A stretch of DNA of 64,000 nucleotides from Otis tarda (lineage: Eukaryota; Chordata; Aves; Otidiformes; Otididae), in assembly GCA_026413225.1 (NCBI GenBank), contig JAPMTP010000088.1:62001-126000 (forward strand). The letters are read 5' to 3'. How positions within the stretch are numbered: the stretch's first letter is position 1; each line of letters begins with the position of its first letter. The notes beneath the pieces were generated by a model that was not told where the DNA came from, ran no database searches, and was given only the letters and a program-made list of their open reading frames with translations. A program made the position numbers and the translations under genes. Below, in pieces: positions 13,513 through 25,240 of this stretch.

Positions 13513-14228
13513 GTCCGACCATTGCTCCCACACCAAAAGTGCCAGCCACTCAAACTCTTGCTGCTCCTCAGGGGCCATTGGCACTGCACGTACAGCAGAA
13601 CAGACTTTGGGGCTCCGGGCTTTCCCTGACGAACAGGGCTTCGACGTTTACCACCAGCTGCACGTGGGCTCCCCTGAAAAAAAACCCCGAAAAATCTCAA
13701 ACGTCGGATGATTGCTCCCACACCAAAAGTGCCAGCCACTCAAGCTCCTGCTGCTCCTCAGCGGCCATTGGCAGCGCACCTGCAGCACCACAGACATTGG
13801 GGCTCCAGGGTTTCTCTGACGAACAGGGCTTCGACATTTACCAGCAGCTGCTGCTGGACGGCCCCTGAAAATAAAACCCTGAAAAATCACGAACGTCGGA
13901 CGATTGCTCCCACACCAAAAGGGCCAGACACTCAAGCTCTTGCTGCTCCTCAGGGGCCATTAGCAGTGCACCTACAGCACCAGAGACATTGGGGCTCCGG
14001 GCTTTCCCTGACGAACAGGGCTTCCACGTTTACCACCAGCTGCACCGGGGCGCCACCTGAAAAAAAAACCCGAAAAATCACGAACGTCGGACCATTGCTC
14101 CCACACCAAACGTGCTAGCCATTCAAGCTCTTGCTGCTCCTCAGGGGCCATTGGCAGTCCACCTACAGCACCACAGACATTGGGGATCCCGGCTTTCCCT
14201 GGCGAACAGGGCTTCGATGTTTACCACC
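13513..14228. repeat. Array A higher-order segment (partner 6440-7155)
   Basis: The second member of the pair described at 6440-7155, in the same order and orientation. After 14228 the sequence switches to a different subtype (CCCCAGGGCGACCCC) where the partner continues with CAGCTGGACGACC. This marks a recombination or conversion boundary inside a monomer. Confidence 0.75.
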
Positions 14229-17200
14229 AGCTGCCCCAGGGCGACCCCTGAGAAAAAAACCCCGAAAAATCACGAACGTCGGACCATTGCTCCCACACCA
14301 AAAGTGCCAGCCACTCAAGCTCTTGCTGCTCCTCAGCGGCCATTGGCAGCACACCTACAGCACCACAGACAGTGGGGCTCCGGGCTTTCCCTGACGAACA
14401 GGGCTTTGACGTTTACCACGAGCTGCACCGGGCGCCCCTGAAAAAAAAAAACCCGAAAAATCACGAACGTCGGACCATTGCTCCCACACCAAAAGTGCCA
14501 GCCACTCAAGCTCTTGCTGCTCCTCAGCAGCCATTGGCAGCGCACCTAGAGCAGCACAGACATTGGGGCTCCGGGCTTTCTCTGACGAACAGGGCTTCGA
14601 CTTTTACCACCAGCTGCAGCTGGACGGCCCCTGAAAAAAAAACCCAAAAAATCACGAACGTCGGACGATTGCTCCCACACCAAAAGTGCAAGCCAGTCGA
14701 GCTTTTGCTGCTCCTCAGGGGCCATTAGCAGTGCACCTACAGCTGCACAGATATTGGGGCTCCGGGCTTTCCCAGACGAAAAGGGCTTCTATGTTTACCA
14801 CCAGCTGCACGTGGGCGCCCATTGAAAAAAAAACCCCGAAAAATCACGAACGTCGGACAATTGCTCCCACACCAAACGTGCCAGCCATTCAAGCTCTTGC
14901 TGCTCCTCACCGGCAATTGGCAGCGCACCTACAGCAGCACAGACATTGGGGCTCCGGGCTTTCTCTGATGAACAGGGGTTCGACCTTTACCACCATCTAC
15001 ACGCGGGGCTCCCTGAAAAAAAAACCCAAAAATCTCGAATGTCAGACCATTGCTCCCACACCAAAAGTGCCAGCCACTCAAGCTCTTGCTGCTCCTCAGC
15101 GGCCATTGGCTGCGCATCTACAGCACCACAGACATTGGGGCTCCGGGCTTTCTCTGACGAACAGGACTTCGATATTTACCACCAGCTGCAGCTGGACGAC
15201 CCTGAAAAAAAACCCTGAAAAATCACGAACGTAGGACGATTGTTCCCACACCAAAAGTGCCAGCCACTCAAGCTCTTGCTGCTCCTCAGCGGCCATCGGC
15301 AGCGCACCTACAGCACCACAGACATTGTGGCTCCGGGCTTTCCCTGATGAACAGGGCTTCGACGTTTACCACCATCTATACGTGGGCGTTCCCTGAAAAA
15401 AAATCCCAAAAAATCACGAACGTCAGGCCATTCCTCCAACACCAAAAGTGCCAGCCACTCAAGCTCTTGCTGCTCCTCAGCGGCCATTGGCAGTGCACCT
15501 ACAGCAGCACAGACATTGGGGCTCCGGGCTTTCCCTGACGAACAGGGCTTCGACGTATACCACCAGCTGCACCAGGGCGCTCCCTAAAAAAATAACCCAA
15601 AAAATCACGAATGTCGGACGATTGCTCCCACACCAAAAGTGCCAGCCACTCAAGCTCTTGCTGATCCTCAGGGGCCATTTTCACTGCACGTACAGCCGCA
15701 CAGACATTGGGGCTCTGGGCTTTCCCTTACGAACAGGGCTTTGACGTTTTCCACCAGCTACACTTGGGCGCTCCTGGAAAAAAAAAAACCGATAAATCAG
15801 AACGTCGGACCATTGCTCCCACACCAGAAGTGCCAGACATTCAAGCTCTTGCTGCCCCTCAGGGGCCATTAGCAGTGCACATACAGCAGCACAGACATTG
15901 GGGCTCCGGGCTTTCCCTGACGAACAGGGCTTCGACATTTACCACCAGCTGCTGCTGGACGGCCCCTGAAAAAAAAACCAGAAAAATTAAGAAAGTCGGA
16001 CGATTGTTCCCACACCAAACGTGCCAGCCACTCAAGCTCTTGCTGCTCATCGGCGGCCATTGGCAGTCCACCTACAGCAGCACAGACATTGGGGCTCCGG
16101 GCTTTTCCTGACGAACAGGGCTTCGACGTTTACCACCAGGTGCATGTGGGTGCCCCCTAAAAAAAAACCCCGAAAAATCACGAACGTCGGACCATTGCTC
16201 CCATACCAAAAGTGCCAGCCACTCAAGCTCTTGCTGCTCCTCAGCGGCCATTGGCAGCGCACCTACAGCAGCACAGACATTGGGGCTCCAGGCTTTCCCT
16301 GACGAACAGGGCTTGGATGTTTACCACCATCTACATGTGGGCGCTCACTGAAAAAAAAACCCGAAAAATCACGAACGTCGGACCATTGCTCCCACACGAA
16401 ACGTGCCAGCCACTCAAGCTCTTGCTGCTCCTCAGGGGCCATTTTCCCTCCACGTACAGCAGCACAGACACTGGGGCTCCGGGCTTTCCCTGACGAACAG
16501 GGCTTCGACGTTTACCACCAGCTACACTTGGGCGCCGCTGGAAAAAAAAAAACGATAAATCAGAACGTCGGACCATTGCTCCCACACCAGAAGTGCCAGA
16601 CAGTCAAGCTCTTGGTGCTCCTCAGGGGCCATTGGCAGTGCACGTACAGCAGCACAGACATTGGGGCTCCCGTCTTTCTCTGATGAACAGGGGTTCGACC
16701 TTTACCACCATCTACACGTGGGCGCTCCCTGAAAAAAAAACCCAAAGAATCTCGAACGTCGGACCATTGCTCCCACACCAAAAGTGCCAGCCGCTCAAGC
16801 TCTTGCTGCTCCTCAGCGGCCATCGGCAGCGCACCTACAGTACAACAGACACTGGGGCTCCGGGGTTTCCCTGACGAACAGGGCTTCGACGTTTACCACC
16901 AGCGACACTTGGGCGCCCCTGGAAAAAAAAAAACGATACATCAGTACGTCGGACCATTGCTCCCACACCAGAAGTGCCAGACATTCAAGCTCTTGCTGCT
17001 CCTCAGCGGCCATTGGCAGTGCACCTACAGCACAACAGACACTGGGGCTCCGGGCTTTCAATGACGAACAGGGCTTCAACGTTTACCACCAGCTGCACGT
17101 GGGCTCCCCCTGAAAAAAAACCCCGAAAAATCTCGAATGTCGGACGATTGTTCCCACACCAAAAGTGCCAGCCACTCAAGCTCTTGCTGCTCCTCAGCGG

Positions 17201-17819
17201 CCATTGGCAGCGCACCTACAGCTCCACAGACATTGGGGCTCCAGGCTTTCCCTGACGAACAGGGCTTAGACGTTTACCACCATCTACACATGGGCGCTCC
17301 CTGAAAAAAAATCCCAAAATATCACGAACGTCAGGCCATTGCTCCCACACCAAAAGTGCCAGCCACTCAAGCTCTTGCTGCGGCTCAGCGGCCATTGGCA
17401 GCGCACCTATAGCAGCACAGACATTGGGGCTCCGGGCTTTCCCTGACGAACAGGGCTTCTACATTTACCACCAGCTGCACCAGTGCGCTCCCTGAAAAAA
17501 AACTCCGAAAAATCATGAACGTCGGACCATTGCTCCCACACCAAAACTGCCAGCCACTCAAGCTCTTGCTGCTCCTCAGCGGCCATTGGCAGCGCACCTA
17601 CAGCACCACAGACATTGGGGCTCCGGGCTTTCTCTGACGAACAGGGCTTCGACATTTACAACCCGCTGCTGCAGGACGGCCCCTGAAAATGAAAAACAAA
17701 AAATCACGAACTTTGGACCATTGCTCCCACACCAAAAGTGCCCACCACTCAAGCTCTTGCTGCTCCTCAGCGGCCATTGGCAGTGCACCTACAGCAGCAC
17801 AGATATTGCGGCTCCGGGC

Positions 17820-17860
17820 TTTAACTGACGAGCAGAGAGCAGGAGTTTTGCCTGCTCTGA
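17820..17860. other. Direct junction between satellite arrays A and B
   Basis: Up to about 17835 the sequence follows the A monomer (GGGCTTTAACTGACGAGCAG). From about 17839 it follows the B monomer (GAGCAGGAGTTTTGCCTGC against B consensus CAGAGCAGTTTTGCCTGC). The shared string AGCAG spans the join, so the breakpoint cannot be placed more finely. There is no transposon, unique sequence or target-site duplication at the join. Confidence 0.9.
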
Positions 17861-19320
17861 AGATTGTCCCTGCAGCAAAATGGCTGATGCCTCATGGTAA
17901 GCACTTGGAATGCAGCTGTGAGTTGTCAGCTCCACCCCTGGTGAGTCAGGAGCCTGCCCACAAGCTGCCAGCCGAGGCACAGGCACTGTAGCTGGCTGTT
18001 GGTGGCTCCAAACAAAGATCCCCTGCCCAATGCAGTTTTGCCTCCTCTGAAGCTTGTCCCTGCAGAAAAATGGCTGATTCCTCCTGGTAAGCAGTTGGAA
18101 TGCAGCTGTGAGTTGTCAGCACTACCCCTGGGGAGTTAGGAGCACGCCCACAAGCTGCCAGCAGCCAAAACAGCCACTGTAGCTGGCTGTTGGTGGCTCC
18201 AAACAAAGTCTAAAAGAGCTTTTTTGGTTGCCCATTTCACTTCAGATCCCCTGCCCAGTGCAGTTTTGCCTGCTCTAAAGCTTGTCCCTGCAGCAAAATG
18301 GCTGATGCCTCCTGGTAAACAGTTGAAATGCAGCTGTGAGTTGTCAGCTCCACCCCTGGGGATTCAGGAGCCCACCCAGAGGCTGACAGCAGCCAGCCCA
18401 CGCACAGGCACTGTAGCTGGCTGTTGGTGGCTCCAAACAAAGTCTAAAATAACTTTTTTGGTTGCCTCTTTCACTTCAGATCCCCTGCCCTGTGCAGTTC
18501 TGTCTGCTCTGAAGCAAGTTTGTCCTTGCAGCAAAATGGCTGATTCCTCGTTGTAAGCAGTCATCTCCCCCCCCTTCTGGGTCAGGAGCCCTCACACAAG
18601 CTGCCAGCAGCCAAAACAGGCACTGTAGCTAGCTGTTGGTGGCTCCAGACAAAGTCTAAAATAGCTTTTTTGGTTGCCTATTTCACTTCAGATGCCCTGC
18701 CCAGTTCAGTTTTTCCTGCTCTGAAGCTTGTCTCTGTAGCAAAATGGCTGATGCCTCGTGGTAAGCAGTTGGAATGCAGCTGTGATTTGTCAGCTCCAAC
18801 CCTGGTGAGTCAGGAGCTCACCCACAAGCTGCCAGCCCAGGCACAGGCACTGTAGCCGGCTGTTGGTGGCTCCAAACAAAGATCCCCTGCCCAATGCAGT
18901 TTTGCCTGCTCTGAAGCAAGTTTGTCCCTGGAGCAAAATGGCTGATTCCTCCTGGTAAGCAGTTGCAATGCAGCTGTGAGTTGTCAGCTCCACCCCTGGG
19001 GAGTCAGGAGCCCGCCCACAAGCTGCCAGCAGCCATCAGAAGCACTGTAGCTGGCTGTTGGTGGCTCCAAACAAAGTCTAAAAGAGCTTTTTTGGTTGCC
19101 TATTTCACTTCAGATCCCCTGACCAGTGCATTTTTGCCTGCTCTGAAGCAATTATTGTCCCTGCAGGAAAATGGCTGATGCCTCCTGTTAAGCAGTTGGA
19201 ATGCAGCTGTGAGTTGTCAGCTCCACCCCTGGTGAGTCAGGAGCCCGCCCACAAGCTGCCAGAAGCCAAAACAGCCACTATAGCTGGCTGTTGGTGGGCA
19301 CAACAAAGTCTAAAAGAGCT
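17837..19320. repeat. Divergent edge of array B next to array A
   Basis: Units here are more irregular than those further right. Two lack the same 37-bp segment between CAAAG and ATCCCC (joins at 18017/18018 and 18881/18882), which removes the T-run and the TTTCACTTCAG block. The same two units also lack a few bases in the CTGCCAGCAGCCAGCC region. The two joins are 864 bp apart. Sharing two unusual deletions means that a short multi-unit duplication occurred at the array edge. Confidence 0.8.
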
Positions 19321-21476
19321 TTTTTGGTTGACCATTTCACTTCAGATCCCCTGCCCAGTGCAGTTTTGCCTGCTCTGAAGCTTGTCCCTGCAGCAAAATG
19401 GCTGATGACTCTTGGTAAACAGTTGGAATGCAGCTGTGAGTTGTCAGCTGCACCCCTGGGGAGTCAGGAGCCCGCCCACAAGCTGCCAGCAGCCAGCACA
19501 AGCACTGTAGCTGGCTGTTGATAGCTCGAAACAAAGTCTAAAAGAGCTTTTTTGGTTGCCCATTTCACTTCTGATCCCCTGCCCAGTGCAATTTTGCCTG
19601 CTCTGAAGCTTGTCCCTGCAGCAAAATGGCTGATGCCTCTTGGTAAACAGTTGAAATGCAGCTGTGAGTTGTCAGCTCCACCCCTGGTGAGTCAGGAGCC
19701 TGCCCACAAGCTGCCAGAAGCCAAAACAGGCACCGTAGCTGGATGTTGGTGGCTCCAAACAAAGTCTAAACCAGCTTTTTTGGTTGCCCATTTCACTTCA
19801 GATCACCTGCCCAGTCAAGTTTTGCCTGCTCTGAAGCAAGCTTGCCCCTACAGCAAAATGGATGGTGCCTCGTGGTAAGCAGTAAGCTCCGCCCCTGCTG
19901 AGTCAGGAGCCTGCCCACAAGCTGCCAGCAGCCAAAACAGGCACTGTAGCTGGCTGTTGGTGGCTCCAAACAAAGTCTAAAAGAGCTTTTTTGGTTGCCT
20001 ATTTCACTTCAGATCCCCTGCCCAGTTCAGTTTTGCATGCTCTGAAGCAAGTTTGTCCCTGCAGCAAAATGGCTGATGCCTCGTGCTAAGAAGTTGGAAT
20101 GCAGCTGTGAGTTGTCATCTCCACCCCTGGGGAGTCAGGAGCCCACCCACAAGCTGCCAGCAGCCAGCACAGTCACTGGCACTGTAGCTGGCTGTTGGTG
20201 GCTCCAAACAAAGTCTAAAAGAGCTTTTTTGGTTGCCCATTTCACTTCAGATCCCATGCCCTGTGCAGTTTTGCCTTCTCTGAAGCTTGTCCCTGAAGCA
20301 AAATGGCTGATGCCTCCTGGTAAGTAGTTGGAATGCAGCTGTGAGTTGTCAGCTCCACCCCTGGTGAGTCAGGAGCCCGCCCACAAGCTGCCAGCAGCCA
20401 GCACAGGCACAGGCACCGTAGCTGGCTGTTGATGGGTCCAAACAAAGTCTAAAAGAGCTTTTTTGGTTGCCCATTTCACTTCAGATCCCCTGCCCACTGC
20501 AGTTTTGCCTGCTGTGAAGCAAGCTTGCCCCTGCAGCAAAATGGATGATGCCTCGTGGTAAGCAGTCAGCTCCGCCCCTGGTGAGTCAGGAGCCCGCCCA
20601 CAAGCTGCCAGAAGCCAAAACAGGCCCTGTAGCTGGCTGTTGGTGGCTCCAAACAAAGTGTAAAAGAGCTTTTTTTGGTTGCCCATTTCACTTCTGATCC
20701 CCTGCCCAGTGCAGTTTTGCCTGCTCTGAAGCTTGTCTCTGCAGCAAAATGGCTGATGCCTCCTGGTAAGCAGTTGGAATGCCACTGTGAGTTGTCAGCT
20801 CCACCGCTGGTGAGTCAGGAGCACCTCCACAAGCTGCCAGCAGCCAGCACAGTCACTGGCACTGTAGCTGGCTGTTGGTGGCTCCAAACAAAGTCTAAAA
20901 GAGCATTTTTGGTTGCCCATTTCACTTCAGATACCCTGCCCAGTGCAGTTTTGCCTGCTCTGAAGCAATTTTTCCTTGCAGCAAAATGGCTGATGCCTCC
21001 TGGTAAGCAGATGGAATGCAGCTGTGAGTTGTCAGCTCCACCCCTGGTGAGTCAGGAGCCCGCCCACAAGCTGCCAGCAGCCAGCACAGCCACTATAGCT
21101 GGCTGTTGGTGGCTCCAAACAAAGTCTAAAAGAGCTTTTTTGGTTGACCATTTCACTTCAGATCCCCTGCCCAGTTCAGTTTTGCATGCTCTGAAGCAAG
21201 TGTGTCCCTGCAGCAAAATGGCTGATGCCTCGTGCTAAGAGGTTGGAATGCAGCTGTGAGTTGTCATCTCCACCCCTGGGGAGTCAGGAGCCCGCCCACA
21301 AGCTGCCAGCAGCCAGCACAAGCACTGTAGCTGGCTATTGGTCGCTCCAAACAAAGTCTAAAAGAGCTTTTTTGGTTGCCTATTTCACTTCAGATCCCCT
21401 GCCCTGTGCAGTTTTGCCTTCTCTGAAGCTTGTCCCTGAAGCAAAATGGCTGATGCCTCCTGTTAAGCAGTTGGAA

Positions 21477-21500
21477 TGCAGCTGTGAGTTTTCAGCTGCA
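21477..21500. repeat. Representative dyad of the B monomer, 8-bp arms
   Basis: Arms TGCAGCTG and CAGCTGCA are perfect inverted repeats separated by the 8-nt loop TGAGTTTT. Most B units carry the weaker form with 5-bp arms (AGCTG, loop TGAGTTGT, CAGCT; for example 37579-37596). The subfamily with TTTTCAGCTGCACCCC has the extended dyad. Confidence 0.75.
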
Positions 21501-21589
21501 CCCCTGCGGAGTCAGGAGCCCGCCCACAAGCTGCCAGCAGCCAGCCCAGGCACAGGCACCGTAGCTGGCTGTTGGTGGCTCCAAACAAA

Positions 21590-22250
21590 GTCTAAAAGAG
21601 CATATTTGGTTGCCTATTTCTTTTCAGATCCCCTGCCCAGAGCAGTTTTGCCTGCTCTGAAGCTTGTCTCTGTAGCAAAATGGCTGATGCCTCCTGGTAA
21701 GCATTTGGAATGCAGCTGTGAGTTGTCAGCTCCACTGCTGGTGAGTCAGGTGCCTGCCCACAAGCTGCCAGCAGAGAGCACAGGCACAGGCACCGTAGCT
21801 GGCTGTTGGTGGCTCCAAACAATGTCTAAAAGAGCTTTCTTGGTTGCCTGTTTCACTTCAGATCCCCTGCCCAGTGCAGTTCTGCCTGCTGTGAATCAAG
21901 TTTGTCCCTGCAGCAAAATGGCTGATGCCTCCTGGTAAGCAGTTGGAATGCACCTGTGAGTTGTCAGCTGCAACCCTGGTGAGTCAGGAGCCCGCCCACA
22001 AGCTGCCAGCAGCCAGCACAGGCACTGTAGCTGGCTGTTGGTGGCTCCAAACAAAGTCTAAAAGAGCTTTTTTGGTTGCCTATTTCACTTCAGATCCCCT
22101 GCCCAGTTCAGTTTTGCTTGCTCTAAAGCTTGTCTCTGCAGCTAAATGGCTGATGCCTCGTGGTAAGCTGTTGGAATGCAGCTGTGAGTTGTCAGCCCCA
22201 CCCCTGGTGAGTCAGGAGCCTGCCCACAAGCTGCCAGCAGCCAGCACAGG
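21590..22250. repeat. Array B higher-order segment, copy 1 of 3
   Basis: Nearly three consecutive monomers with unusual shared variants: GAGCATATTTGGTTGCC, TATTTCTTTTCAGATCCC, GTAAGCATTTGGAATGC, CTCCACTGCTGGTGAG, AGTCAGGTGCCTGCC, GCTTTCTTGGTTGCCTG and GCTGTGAATCAAGTTTG. The same series recurs about 2992 bp downstream and again near 28732. Edges are approximate. Confidence 0.8.
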
Positions 22251-24581
22251 CACTGTAGCTGGCTGTTGGTGGCTCCAAACAAAGTCTAAAAGAGCGTTTT
22301 TGGTTGCCCATTTCACTTCAGATCCCCTGCCCAGTTCAGTTTTGCATGCTCTGAAGCAAGTTTGTCCCTGCAGCAAAATGGCTGATGCCTCGTGCTAAGA
22401 AGTTGGAATGCAGCTGTGAGTTGTCATCTCCACCCCTGGGGAGTCAGGAGCCCGCCCACAAATTGCCAGCAGCCAGCACAAGCACTGTAGCTGGCTGTTG
22501 GTGGCTCCAAACAAAGTCTAAAAGAGGTATTTTGGTTGCCTATTTCACTTCAGATCCCCTGCCCAGTGCAGTTTTGCCTGCTCTGAAGCTTGTCCCTGAA
22601 GCAAAATGGCTGATGCCTCCTGTTAAGCAGTTGGAATGCAGCTGTGAGTTTTCAGCTGCACCCCTGGGGAGTCAGGAGCCCGCCCACAAACTGCCAGCAG
22701 CCAGCCCAGGCACAGGCACTGTAGTTGGCTGTTGGTGGCTCCAAACAAAGTCTAAAAGAGCTTTTTTGGTTGCCCATTTCACTTCAGATCACCTGCCCAG
22801 TGCAGTTTTGCCTGCTTTGAAACAAGTTTGTCCGTGCAGCAAAATGGATGATGCCACGTGGTAAGCAGTCATCTCCGCCCCTGCTGGGTCAGGAGCCCGC
22901 CCACAAGCTGCCAGCAGCCTAAACAGGCACTGTAGCTGGCTGTTGGTGGCTCCAAACAAAGTCTAAAAGAGCTTTTTTGGTTGCCCATTTCACTTCACTT
23001 CCCCTGCCCAGTGCAGTTTTGCCTGCTCTGAAGCTTGTCCCTGCAGCAAAATGGCTGATGCCTCCTGGTAAGCAGTTGGAATGCCACTGTGAGTAGTCAG
23101 CTCCACCGCTGGTGAGTCAGGAGCACCTCCACAAGCTGCCAGCAGCCAGCACAGTCACTGGCACTGTAGCTGGCTATTGGTGGCCCCAAACAAAGTCTAA
23201 AAGAGCTTTTTTGGTTGCCCATTTCACTTCAGATCCCCTGCCCAGTGCAGTTTTGCCTTCTCTGAATCTTGTCCCTGCAGCAAAATGGCTGATGCCTCAT
23301 GGTAAACAGTTGGAATGCAGCTGTGAGTTGTCAGCTCCACCCCTGGTGAGTCAGGAGCCCGCCCACAAGCTGCCAGCAGGCAGCACAGGAACAGGCACCG
23401 TAGCTGGCTGTTGATGGCTCCAAACAAAGTCTAAAAGAGCTTTTTTGGCTGCCCATTTCACTTCAGATCCCCTGCCCACTGCAGTTTTGCCTGCTGTGAA
23501 GAAAACCTGCCCCTGCAGCAAAATGGATGATGCCACGTAGTAAGCAGTCAGCTCCACCCCTGGTGAGTCAGGAGCCATCACACAAGCTGCCAGCAGCCAG
23601 CCCAGGCACAGGCACTGTACCTGCATGTTGGTGGCTCCAAACAAAGTCTAAAAGAGCTTTTTTGGTTGCCTATTTCACTTCAGATCCCCTGCCCAGTGCA
23701 GTTTTGCCTGCTCTGAAGCAATTTTTCCGTGCAGCAAAATGGCTGACGCCTCCTGGTAAGCACTTGTAATGCAGCTGTGAGTTGTCTGCTCCACCCCTGG
23801 TGAGTCAGGACCCCGCCCACAAGCTGCCAGCACCCAAAACAGGCACTGTAGCTGGCTGTTGGTGGCTCCAAACAAAGTCTAAAAGAGCTTTTTTGGTTGC
23901 CCATTTCACTTCTGTTCCCCTGCCCAGAGCAGTTTTGCCTGCTCTGAAGCAAGTTTATCCCTGCAGGAAAATGGATGACGCCTCATGGTAAGCAGATGGA
24001 ATGCAGCTGTGAGTTTTCAGCTGCAATCCTGGTGAGTCAGGAGCCCGCCCACAAGCTGCCAGCAGCCAAAACAGGCACAGGCACTGTACCTGGCTGTTGG
24101 TGGCTCCAAACAAAGTCTAAAAGAGCTATTTTGGTTGCGTATTTCACTTCAGATCCCCTGCCCAATGCAGTTTTGCGTGCTCTGAAGCTTGTCTCCGCAG
24201 CAAAATGGCTGATGCCCCGTGGTAAGCAGTTGGAATGCAGTGTGAGTTGTCAGCCCCACCCCTGGTGAGTCAGGAGCCCGCCCACAAGCTGCCAGCAGTC
24301 AGCACAGGCACAGGCACTGTAGCTGGATGTTGGTGGCTCCAAACAAAGTGGAAAAGAGCTTTTTTGGTTGCCCATTTCACTTCAGATCCCCTGCCCAATG
24401 CAGTTTTGCCTGCTCTGAAGCTTGTCTCCGCAGCAAAATGGCTGATGCCTCCTGGAAAGCAGTTGGAATGCAGCTGTGAGTTGTCAGCTCCACCCCTGGT
24501 GAGTCAGGAGCCCACCCACAAGCTGCCAGCAGCCAGCCCAGGCACAGGCACCGTAGCTGGCTGTTGGTGGCTCCAAACAAA

Positions 24582-25240
24582 GTCTAAAAGAGCATATTTG
24601 GTTGCCTATTTCTTTTCAGATCCCCTGCCCAGAGCAATTTTGCCTGCTCTGAAGCTTGTCTCTGTAGCAAAATGGCTGATGCCTCCTGGTAAGCATTTGG
24701 AATGCAGCTGTGAGTTGTCAGCTCCACTGCTGGTGAGTCAGGTGCCTGCCCACAAGCTGCCAGCAGACAGCACAGGCACAGGCACCGTAGCTGGCTGTTG
24801 GTGGCTCCAAACAAAGTCTAAAAGAGCTTTCTTGGTTGCCTGTTTCACTTCAGATCCCCTGCCCAGTGCAGTTCTGCCTGCTGTGAATCAAGTTTGTTCC
24901 TGCAGCAAAATGGCTGACGCCTCCTGTTAAGCAGTTGCAATGCAGCTGTGAGTTTTCAGCTGCAGCCCTGGTGAGTCAGGAGCCCGCCCACAAGCTGCCA
25001 GCAGCCAGCACAGGCACTGTAGCTGGCTGTTGGTGGCTCCAAACAAAGTCTAAAAGAGCTTTTTTGGTTGCCTATTTCACTTCAGATCCCCTGCCCAGTT
25101 CAGTTTTGCTTGCTCTAAAGCTTGTCTCTGCAGCTAAATGGCTGATGCCTCGTGGTAAGCTGTTGGAATGCAGCTGTGAGTTGTCAGCCCCACCCCTGGT
25201 GAGTCAGGAGCCCGCCCACAAGCTGCCAGCAGCCAGCACA
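24582..25240. repeat. Array B higher-order segment, copy 2 of 3
   Basis: The same ordered variants as 21590-22250, with small differences such as AGAGCAATTTTGCC against AGAGCAGTTTTGCC and AAGTTTGTTCCTG against AAGTTTGTCCCTG. Confidence 0.8.

Larger units (their letters stand above)
1..17836. repeat. Satellite array A, 191-bp monomer, about 93 tandem copies
   Basis: Landmarks such as CCACACCAAAAGTGCCAG and GGGCTTTCCCTGACGAACAG recur every 191 bp from the first base to about 17836, all in one orientation. Each unit has, in order: an A-tract of 7-12 A, a CpG cluster (CCCCGAAAAATCACGAACGT), CCACACCAAAAGTGCCAG, a CTCTTGCTGCTCCTCAGCGG block, an ACAGCAGCACAGACATTGGG block, a hairpin-like CCCTG-ACGAA-CAGGG, and CCACCAGCTGCACGTGGGCG. 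Subfamilies differ in the CACGTGGGCGCC, CAGCTGGACGGCC or CACCAGGGCG segment and in ATCACGAACG versus ATTAAGAAAG or ATAAATCAGAACG. The array runs off the left edge. Because 191 is not a multiple of three, the many 60-290-codon open frames on both strands drift through all frames; none looks coding. I do not recognise the family from sequence. A zebra finch satellite of the same period (Tgut191A) is known to me by name only, and I could not compare it. Confidence 0.97.
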
